From Cloacimonetes bacterium UBA3900 (lineage in GTDB: Bacteria; Cloacimonadota; Cloacimonadia; Cloacimonadales; Cloacimonadaceae), in the NCBI GenBank assembly GCA_002391675.1, contig DGFM01000009.1, positions 31,859 through 94,536 on the forward strand: a stretch of DNA of 62,678 nt, read 5' to 3'. This document shows positions 18,726-26,994 of this stretch, piece by piece (within the stretch, counting starts at the first letter, position 1; every line of letters begins with the position of its first letter). The notes beneath the pieces were generated by a model. It saw only the letters and a program-made list of their open reading frames with translations. It was not told where the DNA came from and ran no database searches. Made by a program: the position numbers and the translations under genes.

Positions 18726-21185
18726 ATGCCAAAGTATCTGATCATCGGCGGAGTGGCTGGCGGAGCATCAACAGCCGCCCGGCTCAGACGTCTGGACGAA
18801 CAAGCCCAAATCATTATGTTTGAACGTGGAGACTACATTTCCTATGCAAATTGTGGTCTGCCTTATTACATCGGAGACGTGATCACGGAACGTGAGCGTC
18901 TCTTTGTGGAAACACCCGAAAGTTTTACCGCCAAACTCAACGTGGACGTGCGTGTGCAGGAAGAAGTCACCTCCATCAACCGCGAGGCCAAAGAAGTCAC
19001 CATCACACGCAGAGATGGCAGCACCTACACCGAAAGCTATGACAAACTCATCCTCGCCCCCGGTGCGGAACCCCTCAAACCGCCCATCCCGGGCATAGAC
19101 GACGAGCTGATTTTTACCCTGCGCAACGTGCATGACACCGATAAGATCAAATCTTTTGTGGATAAGCATGACGTGCAGCACGTGACCGTCGTGGGTGCTG
19201 GTTTCATCGGCTTGGAAATGGCAGAAAACATGCACCATCTCGGCTTTAACGTCACCATCGTCGAGATGGCTGATCAGGTGATGATGCCGCTCGATTATGA
19301 GATGGCAGCCCCCATCCATCAGCACCTCAAAAGCAAGAATGTGGAGCTTTACCTCAGCGATGGAGTGAAATCCTTTGCCCGGGAAGGGGATAAGCTCAAA
19401 GTAACCTTGAGCAGCGGACGCACCCTGGCTACCGATATGGTGATCCTCTCCATTGGCGTGCGGCCGGATAGCAAGTTAGCTGCCGATGCCGGTCTGGAAT
19501 TGGGAGTCAACCGCGGCATTGTGGTAAACGAATACCTGCAGACCAGCGATCCGGATATCTATGCCCTCGGCGACGCCGTCGTATTCAAGAACCCCATCAC
19601 CGGCGAAGATGCCAACACCTATCTCGCCGGCCCGGCCAACAAGCAGGGACGCCTCCTGGCAGACAACCTGGCAAATGGCCACGTGCGCAAGTACAAAGGC
19701 AGCATCTCCACGGCGATAGCCAAGGTTTTCGACCTCACGGTTGCCTCCACCGGATTAAACGAAAAGACGCTCAAAAAGGCCAATATCCCCTACGAAGCGA
19801 CCATCGTCCATCCCGCCAATCATGCCGATTATTACCCCGGCTCCTCTCCCCTCTCTCTCAAGATCGTCTTTGATCCCAAGAATGGCAAGCTCTTTGGCGC
19901 CCAAGCGGTTGGCTATGATGGCGTGGACAAGCGCATAGACGTGCTGGCCAGCATCATCACCCGCGGTGGAGACATCTGGGATATGCAGGATTTTGAACAA
20001 GCCTACGCACCTCCATTTGGCAGCGCCAAGGACCCCGTCAATGTCGCCGGTCTGGTAGCGGAAAACATCATCAACGGCCTCGTGAAGGTCATCCATTGGC
20101 ATCAAATACCGGATATTGATTTCAATGACACCATGCTCATCGATGCCCGCACCCCGGAAGAATATCAGTTGGGCAGCATCCCTGGCAGCGTCAATATCCC
20201 CTTGCAACAGATACGCCAACGCCTGGACGAAATTCCCAAAGACAAAAAGATCGTCATCAACTGCAAAACCGGCGGACGCTCCTACTTCACCTCAAGAATC
20301 CTGATGCAACACGGCTACAAAGACGTATACAACCTCAGCGGTGGCTATGTAACCTACAGCACCGTAAACAAAAAACAAAGCAATGAAGACATATTTGGAG
20401 ACCAACCCATGAAGAGCGAAGCTAAAACCCCCAAAGAAAGCGCACCCATCCCCACCGGGGGAGTCACTATAGAAGCGGATGCCTGTGGCTTGCAATGCCC
20501 CGGCCCCATCGTGAAACTCAAAAACGAGATGGATAAGCTCAACGACGGAGACATCCTCAGGATCACAGCCACCGATCCCGGCTTTGCCACCGACGCTCCC
20601 TCCTGGTGCAACGTCACCGGAAACAAGCTGGTAAACCTGGAAACCAAAGGCAAGAAGATCGTCGCCACCATCCAGAAAGGCGCAGGGACACTCCCTGACA
20701 AAGGCGGAGCCGCGGGTGACGACAAAACCTTCGTGGTCTTCAGCAACGACCTCGACCGCGTCCTGGCTGCCTTCGTGATCGCCAACGGAGCCGCTGCCTT
20801 AGGCAAGAAAGTGACCATGTTCTTCACCTTCTGGGGACTCACCGCCATCAAGAAACCCAACGCCCCCAAAGTGGATAAGGACATGATGGCCAACATGTTT
20901 GGCATGATGCTGCCCAAGAGCTCTCAGGGCCTGGGACTCTCCAAGATCAACTTCGCCGGCATGGGCCCCAAAATGATGCGCAAACGCATGAAAGACAAAA
21001 ATGTAGACTCCATCGAAACCATGATCCAGCAAGCCATCAAGGCCGGTGTGAAACTCATCGCCTGCCAAATGAGCATGGACGTGATGGGAGTGGATGCATC
21101 AGAACTCATCGACGGCGTAAGCATCGGCGGAGTAGCTACTTACCTGGAAGCTGCCGAAAAGAGCAACGTCAACCTGTTCATCTAA
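18726..21185 (+). CDS. Four-domain sulfur-relay flavoprotein (CoA-disulfide reductase-rhodanese-TusA-DsrE)
   Basis: 819 residues in four parts. (1) 1-450: a pyridine-nucleotide-disulfide oxidoreductase of CoA-disulfide/persulfide reductase type, with the FAD motif G-G-V-A-G-G-A-S and the single active Cys43 in YANCGLPYYIGD. (2) About 455-550: rhodanese with Cys513 in NCKTGGRS. (3) About 578-655: TusA-like with CGLQCPGP (Cys587, Cys591). (4) About 665-819: DsrE/F-like with a C-terminal Cys near 780 (IACQMSMDVMGV). The chain of reactive cysteines suggests persulfide or polysulfide handling, with sulfur passed between domains in the cytoplasm (inference). Monocistronic: own promoter and a strong terminator. 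Confidence 0.92.
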   Translation: MPKYLIIGGVAGGASTAARLRRLDEQAQIIMFERGDYISYANCGLPYYIGDVITERERLFVETPESFTAKLNVDVRVQEEVTSINREAKEVTITRRDGSTYTESYDKLILAPGAEPLKPPIPGIDDELIFTLRNVHDTDKIKSFVDKHDVQHVTVVGAGFIGLEMAENMHHLGFNVTIVEMADQVMMPLDYEMAAPIHQHLKSKNVELYLSDGVKSFAREGDKLKVTLSSGRTLATDMVILSIGVRPDSKLAADAGLELGVNRGIVVNEYLQTSDPDIYALGDAVVFKNPITGEDANTYLAGPANKQGRLLADNLANGHVRKYKGSISTAIAKVFDLTVASTGLNEKTLKKANIPYEATIVHPANHADYYPGSSPLSLKIVFDPKNGKLFGAQAVGYDGVDKRIDVLASIITRGGDIWDMQDFEQAYAPPFGSAKDPVNVAGLVAENIINGLVKVIHWHQIPDIDFNDTMLIDARTPEEYQLGSIPGSVNIPLQQIRQRLDEIPKDKKIVINCKTGGRSYFTSRILMQHGYKDVYNLSGGYVTYSTVNKKQSNEDIFGDQPMKSEAKTPKESAPIPTGGVTIEADACGLQCPGPIVKLKNEMDKLNDGDILRITATDPGFATDAPSWCNVTGNKLVNLETKGKKIVATIQKGAGTLPDKGGAAGDDKTFVVFSNDLDRVLAAFVIANGAAALGKKVTMFFTFWGLTAIKKPNAPKVDKDMMANMFGMMLPKSSQGLGLSKINFAGMGPKMMRKRMKDKNVDSIETMIQQAIKAGVKLIACQMSMDVMGVDASELIDGVSIGGVATYLEAAEKSNVNLFI

Positions 21186-21204
21186 CAAATCTGATACAAT
21201 TGAC

Positions 21205-21234
21205 AAGGCACCCTCATCCACAGGGTGCCTTTTT
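21205..21234 (+). terminator. Intrinsic terminator
   Basis: A 10-bp perfect stem AAGGCACCCT / AGGGTGCCTT with a 7-nt loop followed by TTTT, 20 bases after the stop at 21185. Confidence 0.93.
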
Positions 21235-21390
21235 GTGTACGGGCGGTTGCCATACCAAGCCTTGGTGAACCTGCTTTCAATATACTGTCGTAACACACGA
21301 GAGCGTGACCAATTGCAGCTTTCCTGCTTGCACGCAGGCGGGTTATTTGGCATGACATCAAGAATATCTATCATCAAGAGCGGATTTTAC

Positions 21391-21418
21391 TTGACAATTT
21401 CCGCCCCTTTTATATCAT
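21391..21418 (+). promoter_or_regulatory. Promoter of the prenyl-synthase operon
   Basis: TTGACA (21391-21396), 16-bp spacer, TATCAT (21413-21418). It lies 50 bases before the TTG start at 21469. The 283-base gap before it otherwise holds the upstream terminator and a GTACGGGCGGTTGCC fragment of the palindrome family at 21237-21252. Confidence 0.6.
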
Positions 21419-21468
21419 AAGCCAGCACGTTGAAATTGACCTTTTAGATTATATAAGGGAGTTTTATT

Positions 21469-22356
21469 TTGTTAATTCAGAAGTATTTTGAAACTCGGCT
21501 CGATCTCATTGAGAAAGGCCTTGACAGCTTTCTCAGCTTTGAGGACAAGCATGCCTCGGAGCTGAAGGAAGCTATGCGTTATGCCGTGATCCCCGGTGGC
21601 AAGCGTTGGCGTCCCTTGATGCTGCTTGCCGTATTTGAGATGCTCACCGGCATGAAGAAGACCAAGGTGTTAAACGATGCCGTTTTGGCAGCCGTGGCTG
21701 TGGAACTGTGTCACAATGCCGCATTGGTTCACGATGATCTTCCCAGCGTGAAGAATAACAAGCTGCGCCGGGACATCCCCGCGGTGCATCAGAAATACGG
21801 CAATGCCGTGGCCATCTTGGCCGGAGATGCGCTTTATACCTTGGCTTTTGAGGTGATCGGCCACATCTCAAACAAAGAACATGCCATCCAAGCAACGCGT
21901 ATCCTCTCTTCTTACACCAAATCCTATGGTCTGGTTGGCGGGCAACTGGTAGATTTGGAGATGAAGCGCAAGGTGATGAAGATCAACTCCTTACGTTTTA
22001 TCGACATGAAGAAGGTAGGCGCTTTGCTCCAAGCTTCGGCGGACATCGCCTGCGTATTGGCGGAAGCTGAAGAAGAGGACAGGATGGTGATGAACACCTA
22101 TGCTTCCAACCTGGCTCTTTGCTATCAGATGATAGAAAACATCGCCTCGGATTATAACCGGGGTGGCGAAGGCCTGGATTTTGACGAGGAATTTGTTCCT
22201 TCGAGTCGCCGCACCTACACCGGCATTTTGGGCTTTGACAAAGCTCGCAATCAAGTGGAAAAGATGCTTGATGATTGCGACAGAATGATCAAACCCTATT
22301 CCAATCGCAATGTCCTGGACGAGTTTGTCCAAATGTTGCGTGACACACTACCTTAA
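21469..22356 (+). CDS. Polyprenyl-synthetase family protein lacking the Asp-rich motifs
   Basis: 295 residues with the trans-prenyltransferase fold: GGKRWRP (43-49), VHDDLPSV, GDALYTLAFEVI (119-130) and GQLVDLEM. Active family members condense isopentenyl diphosphate with allylic diphosphates using DDx(2,4)D and a second DDxxD. Here the first motif is DDLPSVK (89-95; third Asp is Lys). The second, expected after Y/F-Q-x-x, is ENIASD (223-228), so all three Asp positions are changed (Glu, Asn, Ser). It is either an altered enzyme or a non-catalytic partner. The start is TTG with AAGGGAG seven bases away. First of seven coupled genes. Confidence 0.85.
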   Translation: MLIQKYFETRLDLIEKGLDSFLSFEDKHASELKEAMRYAVIPGGKRWRPLMLLAVFEMLTGMKKTKVLNDAVLAAVAVELCHNAALVHDDLPSVKNNKLRRDIPAVHQKYGNAVAILAGDALYTLAFEVIGHISNKEHAIQATRILSSYTKSYGLVGGQLVDLEMKRKVMKINSLRFIDMKKVGALLQASADIACVLAEAEEEDRMVMNTYASNLALCYQMIENIASDYNRGGEGLDFDEEFVPSSRRTYTGILGFDKARNQVEKMLDDCDRMIKPYSNRNVLDEFVQMLRDTLP

Positions 22357-22370
22357 GAAAAAGAAACCAC

Positions 22371-23159
22371 ATGATCGATATTCACTGTCACATCATACCC
22401 GCAATTGATGATGGCAGCAAGGATCTCGCCAGCTCTATCGGACAGCTTTTGGCCATGGATGCCGGTGGGATCACGCATGCCTTTTTGACTTCGCATTACC
22501 TAAAAGGGCATTATGAATATAGTAGGGAAGAATATATGAAGAAGCTGGAGGAGCTGCAGCAGGCACTCAAAGCCAAGGGCGCAAAGCTGAAGCTCATCCC
22601 CGGTTTTGAGGTCTTTCTCTCTCCCACGATTTTGGAAGATGTCAAAGAGAAGAATCTCACCCTGGGCGACTCCAAATATGTGCTGATCGAGACAGAGCTG
22701 AACGGCCTCTACCATGATTTTGAGCACTATACCTTCGATCTCCTGAGAGCAGGGTATAAGCCGATCTTGGCCCATGCAGAACGCTATGTGAGCGTGATGA
22801 GAAAGCCGAGCAAGGTGCGCGATTTGATCGAGAGAAACGTTTATATCCAAGTAAATACCGGCTCGTTAGTGGGCCAATACGGCGAGAAGGTGCGCCAAAC
22901 CGCCTGGATTTTGCTGGATAATGGCTGGGCTCACCTGCTTGGTTCTGACGATCATGTGCGCGGACCTTACACGTCCTACTTTGAGGCGGTGGAAAAGATC
23001 AAACACCGCATCGACAAGCGAACCGCCCAGTTACTGAGCCGCGAGCACGCACTGATGGTCTTGGCAGATGAAGAAATTCCCTACAAGTATGTACATGTGG
23101 AAAGACCACACCACCACCGCTCCAGATCTAAAAGCTTTTGGAGATGGTTATTCGGTTGA
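22371..23159 (+). CDS. CpsB/YwqE-like PHP-domain tyrosine phosphatase
   Basis: 262 residues. PHP metal motifs: DIHCHIIPAIDDG at the start (H5, H7), a middle TSHY, PGFEVFLSP, HAERY and a late GSDDH. This is the layout of CpsB/YwqE/CapC manganese-dependent phosphatases, which dephosphorylate tyrosine kinases that control polysaccharide export; other PHP hydrolases look alike. The C-terminus is His/Arg-rich (HHHRSRSKS) and probably unstructured. No BY-kinase gene is in the window. It follows the prenyl-synthase gene by 14 bases and overlaps the next start (TGATG). Confidence 0.85.
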   Translation: MIDIHCHIIPAIDDGSKDLASSIGQLLAMDAGGITHAFLTSHYLKGHYEYSREEYMKKLEELQQALKAKGAKLKLIPGFEVFLSPTILEDVKEKNLTLGDSKYVLIETELNGLYHDFEHYTFDLLRAGYKPILAHAERYVSVMRKPSKVRDLIERNVYIQVNTGSLVGQYGEKVRQTAWILLDNGWAHLLGSDDHVRGPYTSYFEAVEKIKHRIDKRTAQLLSREHALMVLADEEIPYKYVHVERPHHHRSRSKSFWRWLFG

Positions 23160-24133
23160 TGACGCGCTCCATCCTCATCACAGGTATCACCGGCCTGATT
23201 GGCGGCAATGTCCTGAGGGCGATTTTAGCCCTGGATGGTGGCTACGAGATCACCGCATTGGTGAGGCCGGGCACCTCCAAGAGCAGATATGCAGAATTTG
23301 GCTCCAAAGTGGAGATCGTGGAGCTGGATTTGGCGGATACGAAGGGGATCAACGCTTGGCTGGAAAGCCGCAGCTTCGATATCGTGATGCATATCGGCGC
23401 GCTGAGAGGCGGCAGAAAGTTTGGCAAAAACATCTATCTCAAAGCCAACCTCCACAGCACCCAAGCCTTTTGTGAATACTGCCTCAAGACGGGAGCGCAA
23501 CTGCTTTTTTGCTCCTCGGTGGGAGTATTTGGCGCCATCCCCAAAGAGCTGCCCGCGCAAAACCTCTCACCCCGCAATGCGGATAACCACTATCACTTCA
23601 CCAAGATTCAAAGCGAAAACTATATCCAGAAAGCGGTGCTAAGGGGCTTGAAAGCGGCGATCCTCCGGCCTGCCATCACCTATGGCCCGGGCGATAACGG
23701 CTTTCCGCAGACCTTGGTCAAGATGGTGACAAAGCGCACCTTCCCGCTCATCAAGAGACGCGTCTGGATCCACCTTTGCCATATCAATCTGATCACAGAT
23801 GCCTTTGTGTGGCTGCTGCAGAACGATTGGGAGAGCGGCCTGGTGCTCAACGTGGCGGACAGGGAACCCGTGCAACTTCATGCCCTGGTCAACTTTATCT
23901 ATAGGGAACGATATGGCAAAAACTATCCTGCCTTCCTTCAGGTGGACGAGCGCTGGTTCAGCCTGGGTGAGAAGGTAGCCCGATTCTTCGGGAATGAACT
24001 CTGGATCAGCCGCTTTGAGCTGATCTCCAAAAGCTGGTTTTATCAGGTGGCCGACACCTTCGAGCTGATGCAACTGGAGCCCATCTACACCATCCCCGGC
24101 TTCAAGATCCTGATGAGCAAGGAGAAGCGCTGA
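23159..24133 (+). CDS. NAD-dependent epimerase/dehydratase (extended SDR)
   Basis: About 324 residues. The Rossmann motif TGITGLIGG lies at residues 8-16 and the catalytic YHFTK at about 145-149, preceded by a CSSVGVFG segment that supplies the Ser. PAITYGPGDNG is the usual extended-SDR substrate-side motif. The substrate is probably a nucleotide-sugar or lipid-linked polyol, not identifiable from sequence. I start at the TGATG overlap; an ATG at 23138 would add seven residues and lies closer to GGAG, so the start is uncertain. Translation is coupled to both neighbours. Confidence 0.87.
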   Translation: MTRSILITGITGLIGGNVLRAILALDGGYEITALVRPGTSKSRYAEFGSKVEIVELDLADTKGINAWLESRSFDIVMHIGALRGGRKFGKNIYLKANLHSTQAFCEYCLKTGAQLLFCSSVGVFGAIPKELPAQNLSPRNADNHYHFTKIQSENYIQKAVLRGLKAAILRPAITYGPGDNGFPQTLVKMVTKRTFPLIKRRVWIHLCHINLITDAFVWLLQNDWESGLVLNVADREPVQLHALVNFIYRERYGKNYPAFLQVDERWFSLGEKVARFFGNELWISRFELISKSWFYQVADTFELMQLEPIYTIPGFKILMSKEKR

Positions 24134-25017
24134 TGGCCATCCCCATCATCAACAACTGGCGCAGCTACTTTGAGCATGGCGATGAAGGGCTTGGCTCCAG
24201 CTACGAACGCATCATTTTGAACAATGTCCTGCTCAGCGTGATGCAGAAGTATGAGGTAAAAAGCGTGTTGGAAAGCCCCAGCTTCGGCTTCACGGGCCTC
24301 AGCGGCATCAACCTCGTAGCTTTGGCCAAAGAGGCCGTCAGCGTGCATCTGGAAGACCACGACGAGCAGCGCATCCTGATGATCAAGGAGCTGTGGGACA
24401 GCCTGGATCAAAGCATGGAAATCCGCTACAATGCAAACTATCGGAGCTTGGATTATCCAGACAAAAGCTTTGACCTCAGCTTCAGCTTTTCGGCCCTGTG
24501 GTTTTGCCAAGACCTGCGCTTGTATCTCTCCGAGCTGGCTCGCGTGAGCAAAAAGTGCATCCTGATCAGCGTTCCCAACCGCAGCGGCTTGGGCTACCAA
24601 TCGCAATTGCAGGACTACAGCCCCGCGCGTTACCCCTATCTGAAGATTTCACACATAGATCCCCCCTCCTTCATCTATCTGCTGGGCAAACTGGGCTGGA
24701 CCCTGAAAGAAAGCAAGCTTTTTGACTGCCCCCTCTGGCCGGATATCGGGATGAGCAAGGAGGACTTTATCCGGAACAAGCTGGGCATCAAACTGAGGGT
24801 CAAGGAGCAGGAAAGTGGTGCGGCGGTTCAGCGACCGCCCGTCCAGAGCGCCCGTCCAGAGAAAGAGCCGCTTTCCATCCTGGATTATTATCGGGGCAAG
24901 GATGAAGGGTTTGCCGGGCGCATGCTGCAATATGATCTGTTTGAGCGCCACGCAACGCAGGCTTTCAAGCGCATCTGGGCGCATCACGAATACTTCCTCT
25001 TCGAGCCGAAGCAGTGA
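24133..25017 (+). CDS. Class I methyltransferase-like protein with an in-frame palindrome insert
   Basis: 294 residues. The central part reads as a Rossmann methyltransferase: a VLESPSFGFTGLSG motif-I analogue (~39-52; not the usual E-x-G-x-G), an acidic LEDHDE after strand 2, FDLSFSFSALWF as motif IV, then LARVSKKCILISVPN. SAM binding is therefore likely but not certain. Near residues 229-244 the segment GAAVQRPPVQSARPE is encoded by a unit of the intergenic palindrome family (24817-24862), in frame. Overlaps: ATGA with the epimerase, GTGA with the next gene. Confidence 0.7.
   Translation: MAIPIINNWRSYFEHGDEGLGSSYERIILNNVLLSVMQKYEVKSVLESPSFGFTGLSGINLVALAKEAVSVHLEDHDEQRILMIKELWDSLDQSMEIRYNANYRSLDYPDKSFDLSFSFSALWFCQDLRLYLSELARVSKKCILISVPNRSGLGYQSQLQDYSPARYPYLKISHIDPPSFIYLLGKLGWTLKESKLFDCPLWPDIGMSKEDFIRNKLGIKLRVKEQESGAAVQRPPVQSARPEKEPLSILDYYRGKDEGFAGRMLQYDLFERHATQAFKRIWAHHEYFLFEPKQ
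24817..24862. repeat. Palindrome unit inside a coding sequence
   Basis: GGCGGT (24822-24827), loop TCAGCG, ACCGCC (24834-24839), followed by CCGTCC-AGAGCG-CCCGTCC. The core differs by one loop base from the GGCGGTTCGGCGACCGCC unit at 33871, 34340 and 52576. It keeps the frame of the methyltransferase-like gene and adds about 15 residues. Confidence 0.7.
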
Positions 25018-26018
25018 CCAAAAAGCAAGCACTGTTCCTGATCCTGGGGCTGATCCTGGGCATCCTGTTAGTCCTCCTCTGGTTGAGGATGGTGGATCTG
25101 GACGAGCTTTGGCTGGCTATCCAAGGGGTCAAGGTTTCCACACTGGTCCTGGCTTTGGGCTTTTATATGCTGGCCTATTTTGTACGCAGCATCAGGTGGC
25201 ATCAGCTCATGGACAGAGCCAAACGCCCCACGCTGCTTAAGGTCTGGAGTTACAGCCTGATAGGCAACATGATCAACTACCTCATCCCCATCCGCGCCGG
25301 CGAGGTGGCCAAAGCCTGGCTGCTGAGGAAGCAGGACAAGCTCCCCATGAGCTCCAGCCTCTCCATCATCTTTATCGACAAGAGCTTCGATACCTTCGGC
25401 ATCTTTCTGGCGCTGGCGCTGCTGCCTTTTTTGGCGCTGAAGCTGAACGCCGCCATGTATATTTTGTTGGGGGGTTTGGCTTTGGTGTTTGTAATATCAG
25501 TAGGATTGGTGCTTTTGGCGATGTTCAATCCCCGAAAGGTGATCCTTGTTCTCAAAAAGCTGTTCTTTTGGCTGCCCCAGCGCTTTCATGCCAAGCGGGA
25601 CGAGTTTATCCGGCTCTTCATCGGCGGCATGGATTTGTTCAGGTCGCAGCCGCTCAAGCTGGCTGGTGCTTTGGGATATACCATCTTGGGAGTTATCTTG
25701 GATGGGCTTTACTTTTGGCTCATCTTCAGAGCTTTCGATCTGGCCTATCCCTTTGCCATGGTGCTATTTGGCTACACGCTGATCAACCTCAGCTACGCCT
25801 TGCCGCAGCCACCCGCCCAACTGGGATCGAACCAATGGATGATGATCATCATCTTTAGCTTGGGATTTGGGTTGACAAAAGCGAGCGCCTCCGCTGTGAT
25901 GACCCTGGCGCACGTGTTGACCGCGGTGTTGATCAGCCTCAGCGGCGGAATCGCACTCAGCATCACGGGTAGCCGGATCCTCAAGAAGATTTTTACAGGA
26001 GAAAACTTATATGACTAA
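25014..26018 (+). CDS. Lysylphosphatidylglycerol synthase-type transmembrane (UPF0104/AglD-like) protein
   Basis: 334 residues, polytopic: about eight hydrophobic segments from residue 5 to the C-terminus. Signature pieces of the LPG_synthase_TM family are FYMLAYFVRSIRWHQLMD, IPIRAGEVAKAWLLRK, IFIDKSFDTFG and the late LPQPPAQLGSNQ. Members include flippase halves and many proteins of unknown function beside lipid or glycan genes. The start is GTG, overlapping the previous stop (GTGA). It overlaps moxR by eight bases. Confidence 0.85.
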   Translation: MTKKQALFLILGLILGILLVLLWLRMVDLDELWLAIQGVKVSTLVLALGFYMLAYFVRSIRWHQLMDRAKRPTLLKVWSYSLIGNMINYLIPIRAGEVAKAWLLRKQDKLPMSSSLSIIFIDKSFDTFGIFLALALLPFLALKLNAAMYILLGGLALVFVISVGLVLLAMFNPRKVILVLKKLFFWLPQRFHAKRDEFIRLFIGGMDLFRSQPLKLAGALGYTILGVILDGLYFWLIFRAFDLAYPFAMVLFGYTLINLSYALPQPPAQLGSNQWMMIIIFSLGFGLTKASASAVMTLAHVLTAVLISLSGGIALSITGSRILKKIFTGENLYD

Positions 26019-26994
26019 CGAGCAAATGATAGAGCGAATCGAACAATTGAAGGTAGCCAAAGACGAGCTACTGGAGCAGATACATAGAGTAATCATCGGT
26101 CAGGACGAGGTGATAGAACAGCTTTTGATCGGGCTTTTCGCTGGTGGACATATGCTGATCGAAGGCGTGCCCGGCTTGGCTAAGACCCTGCTTATCTCCA
26201 CTTTGGCCAAAGCGCTGAACCTCAGCTTTGGGCGCATCCAATTCACTCCCGATCTCATGCCCTCGGACATCACGGGCTCGGACATCCTGGTGGGCTCCTC
26301 CACCGAACGGGAGTTTCGCTACATCAAAGGCCCCATCTTTGCCAATATCATCCTGGCAGACGAAATCAACCGCACACCCCCCAAAACTCAGGCTGCACTC
26401 CTGCAAGCCATGCAAGAATATAGCGTTAGCAGCGGCAATCAAACCAGAGCTCTGCCTCTGCCCTTCATCGTGATGGCCACGCAAAACCCCATCGAACAGG
26501 AAGGCACCTATCCCCTGCCGGAAGCGCAACTTGACCGCTTTATGTTTCATGTACAGATAGATTATCCGGATCGCGAGACGGAGCTGCAGATCGTGAAAAG
26601 CACGACCACAGACCAAAAGGTGGAAATCCAGAGCCTCCTGGACGCCGAGAAGATACTCGCGGCGCAGGCGGCGGTGAGAGGCCTGCCGTTGGCTGATCAC
26701 GTGCTCCAATATGCAGTGGATTTGGCTCGTTCCACACGCCCCAACAGCCCCGAAGCCCCCGAAAGCGTGCGCAAATGGATCAGTTGGGGAGCCGGACCCA
26801 GAGCCTCACAAAACCTTATCTTGGCCGCCAAGGCAAGAGCAGCCTTGGATGGCAGACTTAGCCCCTCGGAAGAAGACGTGCGCCAAGTGGCAAGACCCGT
26901 GCTCAGTCATCGCATCCTGCTTTCCTTCACGGCGGAAGCGGAAGGCGTCAGCACCCGTGACATCATCCAAGAACTCATCGGAGTAAAGTCATGA
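26011..26994 (+). CDS. MoxR-family AAA+ ATPase
   Basis: 327 residues, typical MoxR length. Walker A is GVPGLAKT (52-59), Walker B LADEINR near 116-122, with PPKTQAALLQAMQE after it, sensor 1 ATQNP, the EQEGTYPLPEAQLDRF stretch, and a C-terminal lid with LAAKARAALDGR. MoxR proteins act as chaperone-like ATPases together with vWA proteins. The only vWA protein here is the BatA-like one at 5610-7559. Usually a DUF58 gene follows; here a beta-propeller gene does, with a four-base overlap (ATGA). Confidence 0.95.
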   Translation: MTNEQMIERIEQLKVAKDELLEQIHRVIIGQDEVIEQLLIGLFAGGHMLIEGVPGLAKTLLISTLAKALNLSFGRIQFTPDLMPSDITGSDILVGSSTEREFRYIKGPIFANIILADEINRTPPKTQAALLQAMQEYSVSSGNQTRALPLPFIVMATQNPIEQEGTYPLPEAQLDRFMFHVQIDYPDRETELQIVKSTTTDQKVEIQSLLDAEKILAAQAAVRGLPLADHVLQYAVDLARSTRPNSPEAPESVRKWISWGAGPRASQNLILAAKARAALDGRLSPSEEDVRQVARPVLSHRILLSFTAEAEGVSTRDIIQELIGVKS

